From: Bugula neritina
Lineage: Eukaryota > Bryozoa > Gymnolaemata > Cheilostomatida > Bugulidae
Reading direction: 5' to 3'
Length of the DNA: 64,000 bases
Assembly: GCA_964035545.1 (NCBI GenBank)
Contig: OZ037766.1
Coordinates: 12,885,222 to 12,949,221, forward strand
Shown: positions 1-13,300 of the stretch, in pieces
Numbering within the stretch: the first letter of the stretch is position 1
Layout of the letters: every line of letters starts with the position of its first letter
Program-made: the position numbers and the translations under genes
Notes under the pieces: model-generated
What the model saw: only the letters and a program-made list of their open reading frames with translations
Told to the model about the DNA's origin: nothing
Database searches by the model: none

Positions 1-1164
1 GGTGATATTGGCGTGCCACATTCACAACATAATCTGAAACAGAATCAGTATTATAAAAATATTATTCTACTACTATTATAATGTTGCAATGATTGCTTTA
101 CACAGTGTTATCAATCGTGAGGTGCTATCTGTATTTACTAATAGTAATAGAGCCTGAACTAAGAATATAAATTTTTCGGCGAGTTTTGGGAGAAAATGTT
201 AACACTTTTGGTATAGATTTGTTATCAAAAAACTAAAACGATTAGTGCACTTGTGGCTGTTGCATAGCAACTCAATAAAAAATAAATGATTAGAATAACT
301 ATAAGCAAGCCTACGGTTACAACTACCATGAGAAAACAAACACAGCATTGATTTTCAAGCAAAAGTTAAAGTAAAAGTGATAAATTAATAAACTAATAGT
401 AGGTACATCAAGTATCCTTTAGCCCCGCCTACTTTCGCAAAATCGAGTGGCATCGATAGCCCGGGTCCAATCTGGGGAGCATACAGCATAGAAAACCTGT
501 TTAGACCTCTTTTTGATTTGCTAATAACTTTTAGTATAGTTCATGCAGAGAAAATTTGAAGATATCATTGTGTAGCAGAGCCTTATATTAAACTGATTTT
601 ATGATCATGAACCCCTTGAAATCATCTGCCCCTTGTAGTAACTAGTGTTGAAGTATAGTAAAAATCCATTTTTTTCAATCGATAATTTAAGTTATAATTT
701 GTGACAGATATGTAAAATGAATATATTTTAATACCATCTCTAAAGGTTTTCTATCAATTGAAGTATTAATATGATGATATTATGCTTTAGCTATTTAGTT
801 ATAATGATTTAAGTCGAAGGCTATGCTCGAGACTTGTAGATTTTTGAGATAGCCATTACGCTATTGTTGCTAAACGCATGAAAATAAGTGGGTTCGCTAA
901 AGCATTCATGGCGTGAAGAGTTAACTGACCGGGTAACTGGTTGAACGTCATAAATTTACAAGTTAATATCTGCACTGGTAGTTGATCTCACCTCTTGAGA
1001 GTGCATTGAAGCTCACTCAAATTTTCTTGTCTACCGATCTAACCTAATATTAAACTGTAAAGCGTTACTTGAAAATTATCATTTGATGTACCTACTAATA
1101 GTAATAGTAATGTAAGCAAGATCTACCGATCAGCTAGTGTAACTGCCTTACTCATTATTCAAAA

Positions 1165-1232
1165 TTAGACATTAGTATTAGTATAACTATTAGTATTAGT
1201 ATACTATTAGTATTACTATTACTATTAGTGAT
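1165..1232. repeat. ATTAGT / ACTAAT simple repeat tract
   Basis: A run of imperfect ATTAGT and TACTAT units reads in both orientations, forming a loosely palindromic low-complexity tract. Shorter relatives (CTAATAGTAATAG and its complement) occur near 135, 391, 1091, 1395, 2430 and 6900. Confidence 0.7.
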
Positions 1233-2609
1233 AATCATAAATTCGATTGACATTCTGAATTCGACGACTGAAAATAAATCTTAAACTTAAAGTCAATCTG
1301 ATTACATTGACTGATAATCATCATGAGTGATAAAAATATTAGACTTGGCCACTCTAACCTTAACTTACAGTTACCGTTAGTGTAACCAGACTGATACTAG
1401 TATTTCTATTAATATTAGTGAAATAGTCAAATACGGTAAAACTGAAAATCAAACTGAAACTCACATGGTTGCCTGGCTCTGTAGTCCAATTGGACATATA
1501 TCATGATCATCTAGAGATTCCATGAGAGTGTGTAGCTGCTAACAAAAAATAATGCAATGCAGATTATGGTAAACAGCACACAATCACAATAGAATAAGCA
1601 AATCTTACTTGGGTGACTGGTTAATTTAATTGTTGACTCCAAGTCAACCACGACCATGACCGCGTTGACGAGAATCGATAAACGCTAGCTAACCGAAAGA
1701 TGTATGTGGGCGTGTCCTACGGCTTATTTCTTTTACTGATTTATCTTTTTGTAAAGTAATTGGCATATCTTAGTTTCAACTACAAACTACAATATTATTA
1801 TACCTGCAGTAAATAGTCAAAATAATTTTTTTATGCATGTCTCAAACAAACTATTGTGATTTAAATGCAAGCTTGTTTATGTTTAAACATTGTGGCGTTC
1901 AACTCAGTTATGCACCTACTACGACAGTGCCACTAGCTGGCAGTAGCTAGCAGTGATAGTCCTAGCAGCAGTGATATCATTATATGATACAGAAGCGGTA
2001 TTGCAGCAGCTGTCGCTTTACTGTAAGAATAGACAGCAGCCTGAAATATGTCTATGGTATTACAGCCTAGTCGCTCCAAGCATAATAATATTTGAGATGG
2101 GGAATGTCATTAGAGACCGATCACGGTCACAATCACAGCGACATGATCTAATCAGGAGAAATGTTTTGAAGGACCAATCAAAATTAGAATTATATCTCTA
2201 ACTTAAAGTTCCAACTAACGTTTGCCAGAGAATCGCCCACGTGAGGTGTAAGCTGAGTAGATGTGTGCACGCTAATGATTAGCTACTACTTTAAAATTTC
2301 ACAAATAATGTTTGATATATAAAACCTGGGTTTTATAGCGTATCCACTAAATTCAAAACAGCCCTGTAAAAAATTCAGAAATGATCAATCATCTCAGAAA
2401 AAAATTAAATTCCTTGACAATATCAATATCAATAGTAATACTCAATGATACTTATTTTACACTTGATTCATGATGAGAATTAAAATTACAGAAATATTGA
2501 TAACAGAAAACGCATTTCAATAAGTTGATAGCATTGAAAATTCTGCTACTGCAATTTGAATTTGAATTTATTTACAATTTAAATTTCAATTTGAATTTCA
2601 CTATTTCAG

Positions 2610-2725
2610 TATTTGAATTACTATTACTATTAGTCAATTAGTAATTTAGTTACATTTACTGAATTAGTATTATTGGTGATGCTATTACTAGTATTAGTAG
2701 TATTATTAGTATTAGTAGGTATAAA
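2610..2725. repeat. Second ATTAGT / TACTAT tract
   Basis: An imperfect triplet repeat of the same family as the tract near 1.2 kb, alternating ATTACT and ATTAGT units. It is probably simple-sequence expansion and has no coding potential. Confidence 0.65.
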
Positions 2726-4223
2726 ATAATCATAGTAATATTTTTATTATTGTTATTAATGTCTGATATTTATAACTTTTGTTTAAAAATACTAATAGTA
2801 ATTTTTTATGTTTGCACTTAATAATTATACTTATAGTGGTAATGAATAAACTAAAAAAAGTACCAGAAGTTAGTAAACAAAGTTATTTATTATTTTAGTA
2901 ATTATAGACTTTAAAGAGTCTAATTTTTAGTTTAGTTTGTCATTCTGAAAACCGCAGTATGTATTTATAATAATTACATCACTGGTTATGTAATGAGGAG
3001 ACTGCTAACTTGCAATTATGTAATCCTATACCATAATTTGCATATTTACTTGTATTTATTCATTGACATCCAAACATTTACAGTCAGTTTGACTGTCTCT
3101 GCACTTATGCTATAATGTTGTTTCAGCAATGTTGTCAGTTCCAGTTAATCAGTTGCTGCATAAAGTTTGTTATAAACTGCATGTACGAAAAAGTTATTTT
3201 TGATAAATTTTATAACTACTTCTAATGCATCAATCAGTTTACTCATCACTGGCAGGCAATAACTATGACCATCTGGGGCACATGTTATATTGTGGCTAGC
3301 AAAAAATAAGCAATTGGTAAATAGCCTTCAACATTCTTATTCTAAAATATTAATTGAAGGTTGTGTTAAAACAATTACATGCAATTGCAAGTAAAAAAGT
3401 CATTCAAAGCAAGAAATTTTTATCTGCAATTACCTTTCATAAACAATCATGAATCATTAATGTGGAAGCTTGATAAAAAATACAATTTCGTTCTAACATT
3501 TCTCAGTTCACTTAAAAAATATTATTTACTCTCTTAAAATTTAGTTTTCATAAATTTATATAATTTCCTAAAAACAAATTTTCAGCATGAATAATTAATA
3601 ATATGTCCATTCAATCATTTTAAATTTAATTGCTGCTACATAAATAAAAATGCCTTCATCTTTGAAAGAAGAAGTCAATTCCTAATAATCAAAACTTATT
3701 TTTGAACAGTTGCTTAATAATAAATCACCTTAAAATATCGTAACTAGTGATAAGAAATTGAGTTGATATTTATGATATTAAACTTGAAAATAGTTTAATG
3801 TAGGCACTATAAACTAAAAGTAAGCCCATAGTACCAAACCAAATGATGTGAAAGCCTTGAAGTTGTTCATGATGATCTCCAATCCTGATACTTATTTTGT
3901 GTTTTACTCTATCATTTGTTTTATTATTTAATTATTAGACTTTGTATTGTATGTGTTTAAATCATTGCTGTATATATTATGTGCAACAATACAGTTATTT
4001 TCTTCACCTATGTATATCATGGCTAATATACTTTGTCTACTGGTAAATCAAATTTTGAATAAAACAAAAATATTTCTGTTATATGCCAATTCATCTGTGA
4101 TTTTCATATAAAATAAATATTTAGAAGTAAACTTATGCTGTATGTTTTTGGTGTCATCCCAGATAGACGATAGGCTAAATTTCCCACTTAGACGATTCCC
4201 AGTTGGACGCTTCCCAGTTAGAC

Positions 4224-4475
<252 letters not shown>

Positions 4476-4686
4476 GTCTAACTGGGAAGCGTCCAACTGG
4501 GAATAGTCTAAGTGGGAAATTTAGTCTGAGGAGTGCCGAAGAGGCATGAAACTATTAGTAGCGCAATAAAACATCTATATAATTAAATTGCTTTTTTCTT
4601 CAATAATATAATTGCTCATTATTATACACATAATAATTTGAGCACTTTTTCATCTGCTGTTTTTTTAAAAAGCTCATGCTACGAAT

Positions 4687-4701
4687 ATATATGTATATAT
4701 G

Positions 4702-4738
<37 letters not shown>
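4687..4738. repeat. (AT)n microsatellite, second tract
   Basis: A shorter AT dinucleotide tract next to the right arm of the palindromic element. Confidence 0.9.
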
Positions 4739-4741
<3 letters not shown>

Positions 4742-4956
4742 TAGGAAATTTAGCCTATCGTCTAACTGGGAATGGTCTATCTGGGATTAAAACATGTCTT
4801 TATACCAGATTTCAATTGGCTTGTGAGTTTGTAGCTGAAAGCTGTAAATTTGTTAGAATAAACTTGTTTTTTTTCATTTCATAAATTGTTGAGTTTCTCC
4901 TTGTAATGTATAATGCTTATTGCGTTCACCATTTAATGTGTGATTTTTCTTTGTAG

Positions 4957-5460
4957 ATCGTCAATGATGTCACCAGCATCATTTCAAGCTCTCCAGCAAG
5001 ACTACAACCTTAAAAATAGTCTTTCACAGAGTATCTCACATTTTAATAGTTTTAGCCATAAAAATTCTAATGTGAAGTACAAGTCCACCCAGTTCGCATG
5101 TGAACTTGGTTTCAGGTGATTAATTGTATCTGTTTCATTATATTTTAATGTTTGAAAAAATCTAACAATTTATTTTAAATGTATTTGTTTGGATTTATTG
5201 CAAAAAAAAACCATACATTTGGCGCAAGTATAAGATTGATACTACGTAAATTGTTTTCCTTTTAGCAATATATTTTTTGATAAGCATTAGCTTCTTCTTC
5301 AACATGGCGTTCAGTCAGTAGGTTACATTTTCTCTGCTGTAGGGTCTACATGACTCTTGGATGTTGCTTCATCTGTCATAAAAATCAAGCTCACATAAGA
5401 GGTGAACTGACTGTTTCATTGCCTTTATTGGGGTTAGAAGGACTACTGTTGTTAGTTAAT
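4957..5460 (+). pseudogene. Decayed Twinkle exon fragments
   Basis: Positions 4957-5115 match exon 7 of the Twinkle gene at 38311-38482. They share the stretches around atgtcaccagca and aacettaaaaatagtc-like sequence (the second reads caaccttaaaaatagtc), a preceding AG acceptor and a following GT donor, but with an internal deletion and a diverged 3' part. Positions ~5389-5460 resemble the next exon (Walker A exon, 38795-38929), sharing the acagg/agagg-cgaactgac core, but the P-loop codons have decayed and I cannot read a GxxGxGKT motif. No other Twinkle exon was found nearby. I read this as a partial duplicate of the helicase gene, stranded upstream of the Argonaute cluster while the intact gene lies downstream of it. 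Confidence 0.75.
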
Positions 5461-6624
5461 GTTAGTTACATTCCTGCTATAGTGATATGTAAGTTTAATT
5501 GATATCAAAGAAACAACAACTCTATCTGATGAATACATACATATACATTATATGCTATAGAAGGTGTTATAATATTCCAAAATATTTATATTTATAATAT
5601 ATATATTTATATATATATATTTATAATATTTATTTTTACCAATTCTTGTTGCTTTTTTGAAATCTTCAAAATGTTTTGAAATCAAATAAATGTTAGAACT
5701 ACTGCTGCTATCTGTAAACAATTTTAAAAAAAAACTTTACAAGGCATTATTTCAAGAGAAAAACATTTTATTCAACTCTTAACAGAAATTTTGTAGTGCC
5801 ATGCAAATTGTTGTTTTGTTATGTTTTGTAGGTTGGTTTGGACCCCAAAATCTAACAGATGTTGTTTTTGCTTGAACTTGGACATGCTGAATGTGAAATT
5901 AACCTTTTCACATAACATTTGTACTCAAATGGCTGCTACCAGCTTAACAGTCTTCCGCTATCATGTAAATTATAATTATTTATTTATTATTTTAAGCTTA
6001 TAATGGTGTTTATTCTAGCACAACTGCAGTTTAATGGTGTGCTTATGTAAGCGTAATTACTGGTTTGAAGTAGAAACATTTTACTTTCATTTGACCGTTG
6101 CAGCTCTTAGTTCATTTCACAAAGAATCCATCAACCACTCTCTAGTTTTCTGCTTGTGCATGTAGTTCCATGAATTCTTCAGATTGATACTGAGGTTTGA
6201 GCCCAACAGTTGAAATATTTCTGGTCTAAACGCAACAGAGGTAAGTTTCAAGTATTCACAAGTATTTAATCCATAGGTCTTGAATTATTTTTTGTTTGAT
6301 TAAAAATTTAAGTCATTACGTTTGAATTAGCAAATTTTTAAATTGATAAAATTTATGGAAATACAATGTTGGTGGAGTTTTATTTGTATGCTAATTGCAA
6401 AATTAAAAAATGTTAGTGGGGGAAGTTGGGAAAATATGTGTTGTGGTAAAGCAATGCATTGTTGCCATGTTGAATTAAACTGTAGTTACAGAGTGTGACC
6501 AATTCTCTTTAAAAAATATAAACCTATTAGTAGTACTAAATAAAAAGCTTTGTTACAGTGTGTATTTGAGTCATTTTACTTTATTTAGAAGTAGTCCAAA
6601 CTGGCATTTTTGACCTATTTTATA
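5461..6624. other. Intergenic region, no gene recognised
   Basis: AT-rich sequence between the Twinkle remnant and the start of the Argonaute duplication unit. It may hold more decayed Twinkle intron sequence, but I could match no further exon. A 60-codon open frame at 5821-6003 shows no family resemblance. Confidence 0.4.
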
Positions 6625-7360
6625 CTTATAGGAATATCACTGCTGATGTAAAATTTTTTGTTTAAAAGTAGTTTGTTTAATAAAACCAAATATTTTTGTA
6701 ATTTTGCTACATTTTCCACACATTTTTTATAGATTTTTTTTATAGAACATAGGTTTTCTGGTAATTTTTGCATCATGGTGAGTAAGCTGTATTTAATTAT
6801 CAAAACATGAGGCTATATAATTTGTAAAATTGATTTTATATTTGATTATGCTTATGGTTATACTTACAATGTTTTAAATGAAATATGAAATATACCAATT
6901 TTCTCACCTAATAGTAATAGCCATAGTTTACAAATCTAGCTTGTAAGGTGGTTAGTCACTGTCTTCACAATTTTCCACAACTAATTTTTTATTATCAAAT
7001 ATAAATGAAACTAACTTTATTGTTGCAAGATGCCCTTTTAGCCTTTTTTCCTATACAATAATATTTTGTACTTGGCAAAAAGTACTGCAACCTCTTGTAT
7101 TTTGATGACTTTTAACCAATTGTAATATTTGGTGCTAATTTGCTGACATGTGATACTAAATGAAGTTAAACGACCCATTATTGGTATCTGCACACTATTT
7201 TGAGACTGAAATAATATTCACAAAATGAAACCAACTTTCAACTTTAACAATCAATTGCTGTTAGCTAAATTTATCACCCATTTACATTACTAAACATTTA
7301 TCAAAAAGCTACACCTAAGGCTGGCTTTGTTGGTGTTGTAGATCACCTAACAGTCAAACA
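6625..7360 (+). promoter_or_regulatory. Upstream / 5' leader region of AGO-A1
   Basis: This segment is conserved at the equivalent place before AGO-A2 (~16490-17206), so it belongs to the duplicated unit. An AG acceptor (ending gttgttgtag-type) lies 19 bases before the AUG, so the coding exon probably continues a 5' leader spliced from upstream. A conserved catcatg|gtgagt donor at 6777/6778 (16626/16627 in the copy) could end that leader exon. If so, the leader AUG would read only two more codons (Ile, Thr) before a stop, a minimal upstream frame. No TATA box is claimed. Confidence 0.35.
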
Positions 7361-10300
7361 ATGGAGGGGTTTATACGCCCTGACAGACCAAACTTTGGAA
7401 CAAGGGGAGATGGTATTATTCTCCGTGCAAATCATTTTAAGATCAAAGTTAAAAAGGGTTCCATACAGCACTATACTATCAAGATGCTTCCAGATAATCT
7501 ATCCAAGAGACATCGAAGGTACTGTTTGCTGTTTAATTTAAACTTATAACTCAAGTTTTCCACAAATTTATGTGTTTTGTCAGATGCATTTGCTGTCCAA
7601 ATTTGCTGTAAAATATTTATTCTCTAAGCATCCATTTTTAAAAAAATTGCATCTAAAACGTTTAAAACACTGAATTTCACTGCTTAATTGTACTTGCTTT
7701 CTGTATTTAGGAAAGTATTTGAGAAATTACTACAACTTTATTCTTCAATATTTGCTGGCCAGCTTCCAGTGTTTGATGGCATAAAGAATATATACAGTAA
7801 AGATCCTTTACCAATGATTAAGGGCAAGGTATAACAGTACTTCCTTTTGATTTATTCAGCTTCTGATACAGTTATTGATTCCCCAGGTTTTTATAATTTA
7901 AGGAACTTTGTTCAAAAGTTTGAATTGCTTTGTTTCCAGTATTTCTAGTGACCCTAATTCCACTTGTTTATGTTTTCCTGATGTTGAATGTATTAGTACT
8001 TATTTTGTACTTCAGGATCTGTTATCATTTTATAGAATTAAAATATTTCACACAAATTCAATGTATGAGTGTAAATAAAATATGATATTTTACAAATCAT
8101 AGAATAGCAAGTTGCAAGGCTGAAGAATAAATAACTGTCCCATCTGTTGATGTTTCCCTGTCTTTACTCTGGTTTATTATTGTACAGCTGGAGCTGGAAA
8201 CTTTGTTGCCTGATGATGAAAGAGTAAAAGTCACAGTCCTAATTCAATGGATCTCACAACTTAGTCTACCTTCTTTCTCTGGCTCATCAGATGAACTCAA
8301 CAATGAAATGCCATACAGTGCCATTCAAGTGTTAGATGTGATAATGAGGTATTCAGCCAGCTTGAGGTAAGTACATGTAAACTATAATATGACAAAAGAT
8401 TCTTTATAAAACTTTTAAACCATCTTTATTGTTTAAATACAATTGCACCTGTCAGGTAATTCCCTGGTTTTCTATCTGAAAATCTTTTCTCCCTTCATCA
8501 GTTAGATCTCCCTAGTAGTTGTTTTCTCTCATCTGAAGTATATATTTCGCTGTTTTGTATAAAAATAAAATATTTGCGGTTCGGAAATATAAAACCTTTC
8601 CGAACCACCAAAATTTTAAGATTGTATAAAGGTACTCAAATTTTGCATTGTTTTTAGATACACTCCAATTGGCCGATTTTTCTTTCAACCTCCAGAGAAC
8701 TCTAATCAGTCGTTGGGTGGTGGTAGGGAGGTGTGGCATGGCCATTTTCAAAATGTTCAGCTGTCTTGCTGGAAAACCATGCTAAATATGGATGTTGCTG
8801 CCACAGCGTTCTATAAAGCTCAGTCTGTTGAGAAGTTTATGATGGAGGTGAACTATGCTTATTTAGTCATATGTTACACTCTTGCTGGCAATAAATCCGC
8901 CTTCTATATTCAATCTCTGAATTTTTATACCTTCTATATTTTGCGGTTTTTTGTCTATAGTGAGGAAATTTTGAGTGCTGCTGCTCGAGAAAGAAATATA
9001 CGTTATTTGGTTGATTCTAGGTGCTGGGTATTACAGAGATGTCTCTTCAGACTAGGCCTCTTTGTGAGAGGCAGCGGAAAAAGTTTTATAAAGAGATAGT
9101 GGGCTTGAAGGTGGAAGTAACACATTCTGGGTATAAACGCAAATACAAAGTGACAGGCGTGACTAAACGCCCTGCACGCACACAGTCGTACGTATTCCAA
9201 AGTTGTTAGGTACAACTATTAGTGAGATAAGGGCATATCTGTAGTGTTTATTAGTAGATTGTCGTTGTTATTTTTTAAATAGCTGGTAAACTTCTGAAAT
9301 CTAAACTTAGCAGTATACAATGCTGCAGCTTTTATAGTTCAGTAATGAGAAAGTTCCTCATATTCCTAGTATTTATTGTCTAGGTTTCCCCTAACTCTGG
9401 AGTCTGGCCAGACTGTTGAATGCACTGTAGTTAAGTATTTCCGAGAGAAATATAATATTGAACTGGAATTTCCATACTTACCATGCCTTACAGTTGGGAA
9501 GGAGGAAAGACACACATACTTCCCTCTAGAGGTTTGTTTCTATTTTAGCAGCTGGTATTTTGTGTATTTAAGTTTCCAGGCTTATAATGAGCAGATGTTG
9601 GCTGAAGTAATTCTTATTTCTCATTAGTTCTAGTTTAGAAAGTTACTATCTTTTGAAAGATGCTTTGTGGAGTTTACTAGATGTTGCTGTAATTATTTTA
9701 GCCTAATTCAACAGTCACTCTTAGCAAATATTTTTTAAAAAGCATAAAATATTGTTTGCTTTATGAAAGCAAGTATTTGCAGGTTACTTGTTTTAAATAT
9801 CTAGACTGAAAGAGAATAAAATCTTCTTCCAAAATGTTTAGTTCTTTGTTTGGGTTGCAGCATATGCGTGTTTGTAACTTTTTAAAATTATTTGATTGAC
9901 TTTTAGAAATGATAGATGGGTGAATTGATATAAACTAATCAGAAATAGATCAATATTGATATTCTGATTCTTTTTCAGTTTATTGACTTTAAGATAAAAA
10001 GTATCAGAGTTGATTTATTTGTTGTAAAATAGTGAAAAATGGATAAATTGGCCATGTTTATGAATATTGATGTAGATATTTGAGTTGAATTGAATTGTGT
10101 AAAAATGTTTTTTGGAAACAGCTCTTGAATCATAATCTATATGGATACTTCAACAAAATAACCTAATTCCAAATTGAAGGTCAAATTTATGTTTCTTTTG
10201 ATAAGCCTAAAAATTATATATTTTGATTTTAAACTAAATTATTTCTCATATCTAGCTTACACCATTTAAAAAAATTTGTTCTAATGCATATAAATGTTAT

Positions 10301-13300
10301 AGTTTAAGTTACATTCTGAGAATTAGAAAATTATAAAAGTTGGATGCAAAAAACACTTTCTTTTAAAATAAACCCAATAAAATAGTTTCAAGGATCATAT
10401 TTAGTAACGTTGACAGAATACAGCACTTCAGGTTACTGGTTGCAGGTTTGTTCGATTGTAAAGGGTCAAAAGTGCAACAAGAAGTTAACTGACTTCCAAG
10501 CCTCTGGTATGATCAATGCGACAGCGCGCTCAGCTCATGATAGAGAAAGGGAAATTAACAACCTGGTAGGTGGTACTAAGTATGGTAGTGTTTAGTGCAG
10601 TAGTCTAAAGAACAGTATTATAGCTTCGCAGTCCTTCTTGTTATACTGTTTATTTTAAACAAATTTTCATCTTATATGATTTCAGGTGCTCCAGGCAAAT
10701 TTCAACGAAAACCCTCACCTTAGACAGTTTGATATATCTGTGAATACTGAAATGACCGAACTCAACGGACGAGTGTTGAGCCCCCCTATGATACTCTATG
10801 CGGAACCAGTAAGTTTTTGGTATTTTGGTCATCTAGTAATATAATTAACAAACTACCTAAATATGGATTTTAGAAAAGTAATCTGTCTGTGTAACTGGAT
10901 AATTTTTTGTAGAACATGGCGGAGCCGAGACGAGGAGTGTGGGATGGTAGAGAGAAACCATTCGTTGAAGCTGTAGTGATTGAAACTTGGGCCATAGCAT
11001 CTTTTGTTCCACAGGAATCGCTGGGAAGTGAAAATTTGAAGTGAGTTTTGTTAATTTATTAATTAAAAATAGCTTACACAAGTTGATAGTTTAATGGCCT
11101 TTGTCGGGTTCGAAACCATGACTTCATTTTCAAGTTATTAATTTTGCTCTTGCTAGCCTTTATAAAAATTATCTTGTAAAATTCTCCCAGCAAAAAAGTT
11201 TTAATGCAAAATAATCTAAGACCATAAATGCCATTCAACAATATTTTTTAATTTTCCAATGCATTAAATCAACTCCAACAGTTTGTTTACAAAGCACAAT
11301 GTGCTCTTTCTGTCACTGATACAAACTAAAGCTTTGATATTTTATGGAATGCAGTCATTTTCTTTTAGGAGCTTTGCATTGGAGCTTTACAGAAACTCGA
11401 GAAGTGCTGGACTGCATATAAAAAGACCTCCTAATTACAGATATGCAGATAGTGCAGAAATAGAATTATTGTTTAAGAAGCTGAAATCAGAGTTTCCAAA
11501 AATTCAACTTGTGTTTGTTGTCTTGCCTCCTAAAAACAAGATCTACGGTAAATATTGGCTGCTTAGCTAGTAATTTACATGTTAACTTATACCAAAACAA
11601 ACATTTTCTGAACTTGCACTTTCTTCTAATAAAAGCAGTCTGTTGAGTTATTGGTAGTCAGTACCTAATGGTGTTGTATTGCTTGCTGTGACCACGCTTT
11701 CTATACTTTTATAGCCGAAGTAAAGAGGGTGGCTGAGATTGTATGTGGAATAACTACACAGTGTGTGCAGCTTCAAAATGTACTCAAGCTATCTCCCAAA
11801 ACTCTTTCCAACATCTGCCTCAAAATAAATACCAAGTTGGGAGGTATTAACGCTGTTACAGAAAGAGATGCAGAGTTTGAAAAGAGGTATTTGTTCTGTT
11901 TACATGTATAATAGACTTTTGCTCACACACTAAAAAACACACACACACACATCCCATTAATTGTACTGCCCAATTTTTGTTATTTCTGCAACCAGTAGAG
12001 ACCATGTTTTTCGGCTTTGATATTATTGATACATGTCTTTGTCTTTTATAGAGGGCCTACCATATTCCTTGGAGCAGTTGTTACTCATCCTCCAGCTGGA
12101 TGCAGTCGGAGACCATCTATTGCAGCCGTGAGCACTTATGTTAATAAAACTATTATTGATTGATTTATTACACATCACAGACATAAAAAAATGTTGTGAA
12201 ATTCAGTGTAAATACTGGCTATAATAAGGTATGAACAAACTTGGGAAAAAAGGTCAGAACTGTATTGTATTCAATATCGAGTGCTGTAGTTAGTTTCTGA
12301 ATATATAAATCTATGTCATGATACTCAATGCCAAGTTTAGAGCAGTATTTGGAAATATTTCTTGTAGCCTTTTTATCGCTGGCATAGATACAAGTAAAAG
12401 TAATAGGTAGACCATACGCGGTGAGAGACATGATGAAACTGTTGAATGACATATATATTTGCTAGAGGTTTAGAGCTAAAATAGACAAATTTCTTCACAT
12501 TTGTCATTCTTCTTGATACTGTTGTAACCACTGATAAATCATGTTCCTGAAATCTCAAACTCTGATACAGCAAGGTATCTTACCATTTCATATTATTGCG
12601 TTTTAACGTATTGAGGAATAGCTTTATTTAGTAGATACTGGTTGAATTACAGGTTGTGGGTAGTATGGATGGCTTCCTCTACAGATATTTGCCTGAGATT
12701 CGACTTCAGACTAATGAAAGTGAGGTTATAGAAAACCTGGCTGATATGGTGAAAAACCTGCTTATAAAGTTCAAGATAAAAACAACCTGGAAACCAACTA
12801 AAATCATCTACTACCGCACTGGAGTGTGTGAGAGCCAGTTCAGCTATGTATGTCTACAGAAAAACTAGTAATAATTTTGCTTCAGTAATAAAAAGACTCC
12901 TTACAGCATCTTAGTAAACTAATGCTTCCATTTGGAGGCCAGATTGTGGTTAGTCTAACTGAAATAATATAGTTGTTGTAAACAAACTTTATAGTAAAAC
13001 TAAAAGTACAATGAATACTTCTTTGATTTCAAGGTGCTGAATTGTGAGGTGAGAGGTATAAGAAGGGCTTGTTTGATGTTGGAGAAAGATTACCAGCCTG
13101 GTATTACCATGATAGCTGTTCAGAAAAAACATCACACCAGGCTCTTCTGTGCTGACAAGAGAGATCAGATTGGTAGAAGTGGGAATATTCCTCCTGGTAC
13201 TACTGTTGACGTGGGAATCACACATCCTACCGAGTTTGATTTCTTTCTCTGCAGTCATGCTGGTGTCCAGGTAAATTGTTTTATCACTTGATCAATACTT

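Larger units (their letters stand above)
1..4150. other. Gene-poor AT-rich region
   Basis: I see no convincing gene in this stretch. The longest open frame (82 codons near 1953-2201) has no recognisable motif and no clear splice context. The region is AT-rich and scattered with short TAG/CTA triplet tracts, listed separately. It may hold distal regulatory sequence or the remains of old mobile elements, but nothing in it identifies either. Confidence 0.5.

Noticed and set aside
1953-2201. 82-codon open frame
   Set aside because: No recognisable motif, no conserved copy and no splice context in an AT-rich stretch.
10650-11081. Minus-strand open frames over AGO-A exons 8 and 9 (also in A2)
   Set aside because: Antisense of PAZ-MID linker exons, with no independent signal.
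12989-13258. Minus-strand open frames over AGO-A exons 14 and 15 (also 13451-13648, 22890-23159, 23352-23549)
   Set aside because: Shadows of Argonaute coding exons; they are shared between copies only because the exons are.
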